A stretch of 64,000 nucleotides of DNA from Acanthaster planci. Its lineage: Eukaryota; Echinodermata; Asteroidea; Valvatida; Acanthasteridae. Below are positions 50,923 through 61,800 of the stretch, piece after piece (within the stretch, counting starts at the first letter, position 1; every line of letters starts with the position of its first letter). A program made the translations under genes and the position numbers. The stretch is taken from the NCBI RefSeq assembly GCF_001949145.1, contig NW_019091431.1, forward strand, positions 684,436 through 748,435. The letters are read 5' to 3'. The notes under the pieces were generated by a model, which did no database searches, was not told the DNA's origin, and saw nothing but the letters and a program-made list of their open reading frames with translations.

Positions 50923-53900
50923 TCAGGGTAGAATCTTGTGGTATTTGACTCCTGGGAGAACACACAGCATCTCAAATAAGAGGTTGGCTGCAATAAGAGC
51001 TGTGGTCCCCAGAGGATCATAGGCCGGACAAACCTGAAGGAACCATGAAAACAAGGTAGACAACAAATGACACTCGCAGTCACTACATAAAAAGCATTAA
51101 GGTGAAGAAGTGATTCCTCCTCAAAGAACCACTTTGCCCCTCCCCATCCATCTCAACAAACAGCCTCCATCTCCTCCTAGCTCCTCCCCTCCACCTCATC
51201 CAGTGTCCTCTATTTCATCCTTTCCCCTCCCCCTCCATCTCCTCCTAGCTCCTCCCCTCCACCTCATCCAGTGCCCTCTATTTCATCCTTGCCCCTCCCC
51301 CTTCATCTCCTCCTAGCTCCTCCCCTCCACCTCATCCAGTGCCCTCTATTTCATCTTTGTGCTATGCAAAATGAGCAGGGGAACCAGCCTGAAGAGCTGC
51401 ACTTTGACTGGTAATGTGTTTTGTGCAAAGGAAAATTCCAGCGCTAAGCAGGCTCAGCTACTAGTGCATGCACACTCTGCCATCACTTGGCTACAAGAGA
51501 CAAGTCGCACCTCACAGCACCCTCATCAATTATGCACAGTGCCAACAGAACAGGAAACTACACTTCAATATTTCCCTCCTCGTTCCACTTAGCTCAAAGT
51601 TCTATACCAACATTCTTTTAGATTTTAAAAGACATATCGACCAGAAACTCCTTAGGCTGAATGGCTATGGCTGCCAATAGCACATGCACTGATAGAAGCC
51701 GCTAGCTAGCCACTACAGACATTTCCCATAGACATGTGAATTACTTACAGGACATGGTCATAAGTGGCACTGCCCTCAATCATTGACAAGAGTAAGACAT
51801 TAAAGAATTGTGATAAGCCTACCTCTACCATGTCACCACCAATGATGTTCAACCCCTTACAACCTCGTAGTATCTCCATTGCTTGGATGGAAGTTAACCC
51901 ACCTAATTCCGGTGTGCCTGCCAAAGACCAAGGATTAAGATGCAGTTCCTTTAGACAAAAAAACAAAATCTCACCTGACCTAGCTAGCTCTCAAGAAAAT
52001 CAGGAAGTATCCAAACTAAGTTTGTGCAGAATGAAGGTTTTTATTTGCAAACAGGTATGTCAAAGGAGCCTAGAAAGCAAATAGAGAGAAGATGACAAAG
52101 AACTGATCAAGATCAAAATTTGTCGACCCAATGCGTGCTTGGAAAGGGTCGACAAATTTCGCTCGTTATGACTGGCAAACTCTTGGTGGCGCATTATTGT
52201 GAATTGCCCGTATTACATGTACATCTAAGAGTTAATGTAGGAACTTCTGCATGTGGCATTTCTTTACACGACAGCCAGATCTTATGGCAAATAACTAAAA
52301 TAATTTGACCTACGGTTGTCAGGTCTCTGGTCATCAGAAAATACTTCTCACCTGTCCCTGGAGCTACAGATGGGTCCAATGAATCAATATCAAAACTGAT
52401 GTAAACAGGGATGTCAGGACCTATCATTGTTCGGACTTCATCCATGAGAGGGACCAGTGACTTATGCCAACACTCCTCCACAACCACTACTTTGACACCC
52501 TGCAAGATAATTATCAAATACATGTACTGCTGTTGCTGTCAGCATAGAGTTCCAGCTGCAAATGTTAAAGTTCTCGCTAAATGAGAATTTCTTGAAGCCA
52601 CAAGCTTTGTTAGAGTCAGTGCTACATATAGGTTGTCTTTCTTGCCAACTGCTCAAGACTGTACCCAAAGGTTGTACATATTCACTATTTGGTGATAACG
52701 GCAACTAGCAGATGGAACCCCTATCACTGTCATTGATGTCTTTATTTCTTTCCTTGCTTGGAACAATTTAAAGCAATGGTGGTGACAAACAGACAGCAAC
52801 AAAGAAAACAAACAAGGGAATGTCACCCCAAACCGATGCCCTGCCAAGCAAGCGCCTAAATTCAAGATTTCAATTTGAGAGCACAAAAGCAGTCTCCATT
52901 CAAAACAACCATTTCTATTATTATAATAATGACCTTGACCTATCAAGTCCAAAGTCAACAGACGTAGTCTTCCAAAGTTCATGTTGATATGTCAAGCCCT
53001 CTCACGTTACAGTGGGAAACTGTTTGTGGACACTCGGAGAGACGGCTGCATGGATGCACTCACACACAGAAAGGTAAAGTAAATATTTGTTCAAAAGCGA
53101 GGCAAGGCTGCTGGATGTTCACAGCTTGTGTTTTACCAAGTCTTTCTGCCACTGATGACAGTTTGCCGAGTACTCAGACCCTCTCAGACCAATCTGAACC
53201 ATCTTCTTGGGGTCAATGATCCCTTCCTCTAACGATCGTCGGAACGGTGTACCATGGGCAATCTTCTCTCCTAGCATTATGTCTTCACAATCATTGTGCG
53301 CATCTACATGCACGAGACCAATCTGCCCGTATTTCTCCTGTAAAACATGAGACAGAAGAGTAAAGCAAGTTGTGCTTTGCCAAGGGGATTTCAGCTTCCC
53401 AGTGATCTTTCTCTCAAGTCCATCATTTGTAAGGTCAAATGACTAAAGGTGAACAAATATTTATCCCTCTATGATTCTGGCAAATGAAAAACAGCACTAT
53501 TTGAGAGCATTTTGGGTATGTATGACGTATGGCACGAATTTATCATAATGAACTTTCAACAGGAAGCCCAAATAAACCTGAATCAGAAGAAAATTGTAAT
53601 CAAAACTACTGCTGTTATAGTCTCAATCCAGGTAATTACAACTTTACCTTGACGGCTTGAAGTATGGGATAAGTCAGCGTGTGGTCTCCCCCAAGAGTTA
53701 GAGGGGTACAGTTAACAGCAAAGATTTTGACATAGGCTTCCTTGATCATCTGTACAGTCTTCTTGAGATCGTAGAGATTGATGTTGATATCTCCAATGTC
53801 TGCAACTTGTAAGGATTCATAGGGTGCAGCACCTACACACAAAATAATCCTTAATATAGACACAGTTTTCTTATCCACAGAAATGTAACGGCTAACTGCA

Positions 53901-54804
53901 TCTGAAGCTGAACAAAACATTGTTGTTAACAGCCAAAAATTGTCATAACTGATCATGTCCACAGGTTCACCCACTTTTCTCTAGACAATTAAGTGTGTCC
54001 TAATAGTGAATTTGAACTCAGAACAACAATGTTAGGTTGCTAAGTCCACAGAAGCAAGAGCTTGACACAGACTTTGTTTGTCAAATGCCATAATTACCTA
54101 TGGTGCTAATGTTTCTGACGAGCACTGACTCCATTCTTATCTGCCGAGGTCCTAACCTTGCCCCAGATCGGTTTGATGTCCCGATGTCCAACGGTATGCC
54201 GACAAAACAGACGTCAAGACCTGTGAAGAAAAATATAAGTCAATAGGGAGCAGACTGAAGTTTAATTTCCACCTGCAAACCAAGCGGACAGCAAGCAAGC
54301 CAATCAGAAAACAAGGCAACAAACCAACGAGGAAACCAAACAACCATCCAGCCCTAAGCTAACCAGCACACTAGCAATTTGACTGATTGCAAACCCAACG
54401 AGCCAATTACAGCCTGCTATCTAACCAGCCAATCAGCTAGCAGGGGAGACTGCCAATCAGCCAAACAACAGACCAATCAAAAAGCCAGACTATCAACAGA
54501 ACAACCGACAAGTCTATTAGACAGCCAAACAAAAAAATACAATCAAGCAGCTCGTCAACCAACCGGTCAATCAGGTGTTAATTCCATGCCAACCTTTTGG
54601 ATCTTCCTGGAATGGCAATCGATACATGGTAGCAATTCCCCCAGCTCTGGCACATTCCATGCCGCTTAGTGGCTCATTGAATCTTCCACTCTTCAAAGAC
54701 CGACAACTTGAACTGATCTGACAAAGCTGTGTGACACTTCCATAGTTAAATGGCTTCAGTGGACGAAGAAGAGGTGACGATAGATGCTTCAGAATCCTGG
54801 CCAT
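50923..54804 (-). CDS. AGMAT: Agmatinase-type ureohydrolase, mitochondrial
   Basis: Seven coding exons on the minus strand: 54804-54594, 54220-54098, 53832-53648, 53337-53137, 52499-52352, 51917-51823 and 51033-50923, giving 357 residues (human AGMAT 352). The family hydrolyses agmatine or related guanidino compounds to an amine plus urea with two Mn2+ ions. The first 35 or so residues are Arg/Ser/Leu-rich without acids (MARILKHLSSPLLRPLKPF), a typical mitochondrial presequence. Metal ligands are intact: GGDHTLTYP, HVDAHNDC and SFDIDSLDP. Family marks include GIPLDIGTSNRSGARLGPR, GDININLYDL, PGTGTPELGGL and LIAANLLFEMLC. All introns are GT-AG, though the first donor, GTTGGC, is weak. An in-frame TAG just upstream of the ATG supports the start. 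Exact substrate preference cannot be read from sequence; human AGMAT itself is debated. Confidence 0.93.
51181..51355. repeat. C/T-rich minisatellite, 68-bp unit, about 2.6 copies
   Basis: Copies start at 51181, 51249 and 51317 with the word CTCCTCCCCTCCACCTCATC; the third is partial and an imperfect half copy precedes the array. It lies in agmatinase intron 6, so the transcribed RNA is purine-rich. Confidence 0.85.
51655..51750 (+). repeat. Short interspersed repeat copy (agmatinase intron 6)
   Basis: GGCTATGGCTGCCAATAGCAC, an AGAAGCCGCTAG block and CCCATAGACATG correspond to the copy at 27524-27615, in the same sense. Confidence 0.4.
52116..52159. repeat. Perfect 14-bp-arm inverted repeat in agmatinase intron 5
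   Basis: AAATTTGTCGACCC at 52116-52129 pairs exactly with GGGTCGACAAATTT at 52146-52159, leaving a 16-nt loop. No function is recognised. Confidence 0.75.
54260..54580. repeat. Degenerate CCAATCA/CCAACA-rich tract in agmatinase intron 1
   Basis: For over 300 bases the plus strand is strongly A/C-rich with many imperfect CCAATCAG, CCAACAAA and GCCAAACAA words, with no fixed period. It looks like an old, decayed simple repeat. The transcribed agmatinase pre-mRNA would be G/U-rich here. Confidence 0.55.
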
Positions 54805-57800
54805 CTCTGCATACACAAACTAATCGCATTTTACTTTGAAAGCAATATCAAAATATTTAAACAACACTTTGTGAAAAATCGGTTCTGAGAAGTCGGCTGT
54901 GATATTGAGATATTTATATGCTGACCTTGGATGGCACCATTTTGAAAAAGGAAAGCAGTGTTTCATGCGTCAGAAGTCAAGGCACCTGACAGGTGCCGTA
55001 GGTGCATAATTCATATTGTAACAGTATTGCCTAGTAATCAGTTGCACGTGCACTTTTTTCTAGTTTGGAAAGCTTTGGGTGCTCATATAAAAGTCCAAAC
55101 TCTGTAAGTAAAATTGTGAGTCATGCTCATTTCGGAAGATATTAGGATTCAAAGTTTGTGACAATACTGCAGTTTGGATTTCAGGCATTAAAGACATGCC
55201 TTGAAGTAGGGCTGTGGTGGTGACAGATAAGAGACAGATTGTGAAAGAGAGCTACTACAGCCCTACGTGTGGAGCTAGCCCAGTGCCCACCTTCAGCTAA
55301 TCAGTCTGTCTCTAGTTAGTATTTCTCACAATAAAACGGTGTCTGATCCACACCAGGCATTACTTCCAAGAGTGTACTTGGTGTAAGTTGCATGCCTTTA
55401 AGTTTCTGGAGGCAGACTGGTGCCATAGCGCTTATGCCAAAGGCATGCTTTGGTAGGCTCAAGAACAGACGGGAACAAATGTACATAGGGATAAGCCTAT
55501 GCCATCCACCGAGTACATACACCATTATTAATAACCTTTACACCCTGCCTAGGCTATTGGCCTACTTTGACAAACCATGACAAACACTACTTAAAAATAC
55601 TAGGCCCCAACATTCACCTGCCCATGAGCCAAAACACCATCCTACCCTGAGAACTGCGGGATCCGACGTCCACCACGCCATTATGAGAAGCGAGGCGGAC
55701 GTCGGACCCCAAACACCACGCATAATGATGTGTGTGGACGTGTAGACGGACGCATGACTGCATGCAATACACTACACTCAGCGGACTTTCGTTCATTATA
55801 GTTAGGCCTGCAACCTAACAACAAGTCTGCTTGAAAAAAATTGCAAGTCATTCCAATTTCAACAGCACTTCGACATTGCCTAAACCATAAAAGTTAGGGC
55901 CTATAAACTCTGACGAGAGGAATTTTAACCCTGTATTTACCTGCAACGCTGCAAATAACGTTGGTTGATATCCTTCGCAGGTGACCTTTGACCTAAATAA
56001 ATGTCCTCGGCCGGCTAGATGGTGACATCATAGTTTAAAGAGCAACCCCAACGGCGGGTGAAAATGCGGAATACAGTTTAATGTACTTACGTGGTATCTA
56101 AGTAATAAGTTATATATGTATAGTGGCACTGTGATAAAAAATATAGACAAATTCTGCGGGTTTTCCAAGAACTTTCCACGCTTGTACCGTTGGTGGCGCC
56201 ATGCAGAAATGCTTTTTGATAACGTACCACTGGTGGAAACGAAAAACGTCATGACCTCACAGGACCTGGTTTTGTGGATATGTTTTCGTACAAAGGCCTG
56301 CACGCCCGTACTGCCAGCCTAACACTTTTTCGGAATAAAATAGCAACATAAAAAACATTGAAAACATCTGTCCTTCACGCTGAACTTAGCAAGCTGTAGG
56401 GCCTATGACCTTGGTCTCCTTCGAGTCAGACGCGCCGGCTCAGTGCATGCACCAGCCGGCAGAACCGTTTTCACGGTGCTACGTCGACAAAATCCTGGAA
56501 AAGGCGCTCGGCAGAAATGGCTCAGAAGTGAGTTTTTATGTGGCAAAGATGTCTATAATGGGATCCAAGTAAATATACTACGGCCAGACATCTTATTTTC
56601 TTCCACCGTTCAAGTTGGGGTTGCTTTAACTCGGGAATTCCCCTCGGCCTTGTTTGTGCAGTTTGAAGTATCATTCTTGTAGAAATACGCTTGCATAAAT
56701 CTGTAGATCGAAAATTAAAGGCGTACCACGTACCACACTCTTCGTGGGGAAATGTTCTTGAATAAAGACAAGACCCTGCACAGGGCTTGGAAAGTGTGTT
56801 CCTTCCTCCATGTCCCTAGTGTGGATGGGGAAGGATCATGATGAATCGATAAATCGGTATATTTATCATAAAGAAAGTGATTCAAAATGTCTAGGTCTTA
56901 TGGAGTATTTGTCCATTTGACAGGAACTACGTGTATCAATTTCAGTCAGGCATTTGTCCAACAAAGTGGCATCAATATTAGTCGAAAGCATGGGCGGAGA
57001 TTCCAGAAGGATCATGGGGCATATATCCCACCCCCCCCACTTTTTGACCGGGGGTGGGTACGAATATAATCATTCCCCCTACCCCATTTAATTCACTGAC
57101 TATGTGCCATGCTGAAATCACCCCCTCCCCCCACAATGTAATAATTAAGATATCTCCGCGCATGATTGAAAGTCATTCATTACACTTTGAAGATCCTGTT
57201 TTCCATCTTCTTGCAACAAAAAGACCACCGTCGATAGGTTGTGTTATGCCGTCAACCCCTAATGCTTTATATCAGTTCAACAGATTTTTTTGTTTCCCGT
57301 AATTTGACTGGAGACATCAAAGTCATACGCTGTTAGGCGCATTAGACTTTTTACGCGTGCGCGAGAAATGCAATTGCGGCAACGAATGCTGAAATTGAAA
57401 ATGTTTCTAAAGCAAAAAAAACATACGCCTCTCCAAAAGTGAAGATTACTTTACAATAAATACTTTACAAAAATCCACATAAAACTCTTCGATTGCACTG
57501 CAAGTACATTGGCCACGAAAATATTCAAAGCATTTTATTTGTGAAATTCCTAAATTTCTAACCTTTAATCTAAGCTGGCTCCTAGTAAACATAGAGGGGT
57601 GTAGGTTGTAAGATATCAAAAAACATGTTCCTCGTTGCAATATCATTTATATCTTTAAAGGCTAACAAAATTCTATTCTGCGCTAGCACAATAAATGACC
57701 CTTGTACATATAAGGCAATGCGGGAAAACATGCTTAAAATAAAAGCAAAGTGAAGATTACTACAAAAATAAAATGCTTTCCTCTTGATCACTCAAGTGTT

Positions 57801-58877
57801 AAAAGAAAATAATCTAATGCTGGTGTAGATGTTAAATTTCTATGAAGCTTGACTCAAGGGGATTTTCTTTCTATGCAAACAAACAATTTCCGCCAAAAGA
57901 AACTGAATTGATAAGATACGTGAACACAATTTTAATGCGCGCGCACAAATATTTAGATCTTTACAAAATTATCTATGGATTAGAATGCTTCCCTAAATCA
58001 AACTGATTTTTGAAAACTTGGCATAAATCGTTTATATCGATAACATCGTATCGTAACGTGTAATTTACATTTTTTTTTCAGAACTGAATAAAAATTGAAG
58101 TACGTTCCATGGTTTAGTTGAATGTAACTTAACTTTAACTAATTTGCAGATACATCACCCCATAATAAATCTCTCCTGAAATGTTATTACAGCCATCCCT
58201 GCGTACCTTTTCATGTTTAATTGCATTTTCCAGGACTGACTGGATAATAAATTGACAGCAGACCTACGTTTCGTAAGGTTTTGTTCCGATATGATAATGT
58301 GCTAATAAAATTTGTACAAACGCTATTTCATATTAATCCTCTAAGGGGAATATCTACATTTACATCTTGCTTACACGGATCATTTCCTGTGTATCAGATA
58401 TATTTTAAAGGTTAAAATCAAGAGGGTAAATTCTTTCCATAATCTTGTAGTAAGAGCGATATTTATATGCAAGCGTAGATTTGAACAATGCGCTGTGAAA
58501 TAATATTCTATTCTTATGTCTTGCTGCTTTGAAGGCAGCTCACGAAAAACTTCAAAGGTTTACTTTAACCAAGCGTTTGGTGCGGTTCTGACCTAACGAT
58601 TTCCCATGCACGACTGATTAAGTTTGAAATAAAACAGCTATTACTTGGTACATTTTAACTCAAAAAAGCATCTTTTTTGTTGTGTTAGAACTGTTACCTC
58701 CATAAAAGCAATTAATCCTACAATCAAAAAGTTTGAGGGGAATTTTACGGGATAGAAGCTCAAAAAACCAGATACATTTTATATGAGATGGTGTCATAAA
58801 TGCTGTCCTATTTCAAACAAAAAATAATTTCATATCAGGCGTTCTCTTTTCCAGATACAAATTTTCCATATATCTAG
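54805..58877. other. Gene-free region between agmatinase and the GRL101-like receptor
   Basis: No coding exon is recognised on either strand; the frames are short and without similarity or splice partners. The left part presumably holds agmatinase 5' sequence; the right part holds the receptor 3' UTR. A C/G-rich, partly palindromic patch lies at about 57000-57130. Confidence 0.45.
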
Positions 58878-61800
58878 TCATTCATTTGTGGTTGAGGTTG
58901 TTTTATTCGAGGGCAAAGCTTTTGCTTCTATTTCTTCCTTCTTGGCGATCTTTGATACTTTCTGCTCTCGCTTTTGCTTGATACAAATATCCAGGAATGT
59001 ATAGAGATATGGATTGATGGAGGAATTGATTGGAAGAATGAAGACAACGCTCCAGACAAAGATTTCTGGGTTATTCTTGGCAACACCGGCTTGGAAGAGA
59101 ATGCCCATGATAATGACAGGGATCCAACACGAGAAATCAGTCAAGACAATCGCCGCCATCTTGACTGCCATACGAACCTCGCTCTCATCTCGTGCACTGC
59201 GGCTGCGCACTCGACTGGCTGCCACTTTTACCTTGACAAAGATGGAGATGTAACAAGCAAGGATGACGCAGAAACAGAAGAGGTTGACACCCAAAAATAA
59301 GACGATGGAAAACACCCAGGTAGCCGAAGTGCTGGTAGGAACTGGTCTGCTGTATGTCACCTCACCAATTCCACCAACGTCAATACGTTGTTGATTTATC
59401 TCAAAACCAGTCACTCTAGTCGTCAGAGGCAAACCGATGCAGACATCAGAGAGACCGTAGGCGCCAGACTCCTCATCCAAAGACAATACGATGGATACCA
59501 CGGCAATTATGACCGTTAATAGCCAAATGATGCAACCAGCAACCTTAACAACCTTAAGGCTGAGATGGCGATTACTGACAAACGGGAAAACGACAAACAT
59601 GAATCGAGTGATGCTGATGAAGACAAGGAAGAACACTGATGTCTCATTGGCTACCATGGAAATGAAACCAGCCACTTTGCAAGCAGCACTGGCCCGCCAC
59701 TCTCCCGACACCTCAAAATAACGAGAACCATAAAATGCATCAGCTCCCGCTATAATCAACATGTACAGCCCCATCAGTGCATCGGCAGATGCCAAATTGA
59801 ACACTAGAAAAGAATTTATCATTAAACTAGCACGGCTTGCTACCTTTTCACGACACCTCCAAACCATGACAAGGATATTGCCAACTACTGCACTGATACC
59901 TAAGATCCACATGAAGACTTTCAAGACGTAGTTAGGTACGAGCTGGCTGCAGCTAAACAACTCGGGAATATCAAACCACTCACGGCAATTTTCTTGAATA
60001 GTTGCACCGAAGAAACAGCAAATCCGATAGTCATTCACGTACCTGAGGCAGACAAGAACAAACCACTCGTGTTAGTACAGATCCAGCAACAAATTATTGG
60101 GAGCAGTCCGGTTGTGTTTATAAGAGGAAGCACCTATGGGTTTGAGGGCAAAATACTAAATCAAAGTGTCTCAACAGCCACAAAGTGAGGGAATGGGTCG
60201 GGTAATAAGTAATGCCTCCTTGGAGCTAAACGTTTGTAATTAGAAGTATTGTACACAATAGACCGCTTGATAAAAATGGTGAAATGATCACTCACAGAAA
60301 TGTCAACTTGTCAGCGATGTCATCAAAAGCCCCGTCTTCAATTACAGGCAGTTTAGGACTGGCACCATTTTCGAAAAATGCCCTGAGATAAGAAGAGATA
60401 ATTAGAAGTTGTTGTCTAGTTAGGTTAATCTCTGGCAGGGAACTGGAACATGAAGGATGAATTGAATTTTAATTAAAAATTGCCTTGCAGTGGAAATTCA
60501 AAAAGTGGGGAATTGAGAAATGGACACTATATGGGGGCGGTTGTTCAATTAATGTCAGAGCTGTACAAAGAGAGAATAGCGCCAACTTCAGACTTTGGAA
60601 CCAAAATGGCTGTTCATTATGGCTGGCCATCGCCAGTGCACACAGGCAATTGGTATACAACAATCACACGCTCAACTGTACACATAATGTTCATTCTGTT
60701 TCTCAAAATCTCAAGCTGTCGTTACTCTCTCTAATATTAAGCCTATTTCTGTCTTATGTACACACCCCTGACCCTTACATCAAACGCCATAATTAAAGGT
60801 CTAGTGTAATTTTTTCCTCCGTTTTGCAAAATAAAGCAAATTCATGGCAGTTTACTGATACAAATTAACCAGCTCGCCAAATCATGTCACATCTCCAATA
60901 AAATGACGCCTTACACAATCTACTTACATTGTGTCCAAATGATCAAGTCCGGCAAACGCTCCAGAGTCGATTTTTCTCAGATTAATATCAAATATTACCC
61001 TGTAGACCCAAAAATGAAAACAAGCTAGCCTTCACAAATAAGTCTGATAAATGGCCATTTCTGGTCTACAAATATACTGATAAATGTGTGACACACACAA
61101 GCTCTAGATTTCAAAATCTTTTAAGGGCTTGTAGCCAAGCACAGGCCTACATGAACCAATATTGGAAGCTTGACAGTTTTTACTTACAGGGAGGACAAAT
61201 TAGCGAAGCCATCAAAAGTGTTTTTCTTTAAATCCGTTTCATCGCTTGTCGTCTGAATAACCCTGAAAATCAATTGAGGATAACTCGTCAACCTTCGGTT
61301 TCAAGATAATTTTGGCGTAGACTGAACGTTCAAAATGTAAATACTCACAAAATCTTCAGATCTCTAAGGTTTGGAAACATTTTGAATGAACCATCCTTGA
61401 GATTGTTGGCATTTACCCCGGCAAGATACCTGCAGAAAAACGATTCAGATGAATTAAAGATAAAATTTAAATCACTTCTTAAGCTGATATAATGTCCTTA
61501 GGAATAACCCAAAGTGTATTTATATTCCTTTATCGAAGTTAAATATTTCTTTTCATTCGCTTCAGAACTATCACTACTCCAAAGTTACGATCACTAATAG
61601 CCACATCTCAGCCTACTACATTGGATATGAAATGTCGTGGGTATTGAATAACGTTGTTTCTCATATTACAGTAAGGCTTGGCCTGAACTGGCTATTTTAT
61701 TAGGAAACGTTAAGGTTGATCACACAGTCGAAGTAGTAAAATCCTTCAAGATGAAGTTGTTACTATCACGGAACAGAAAGTTGTTGGAATTGACGTACAG

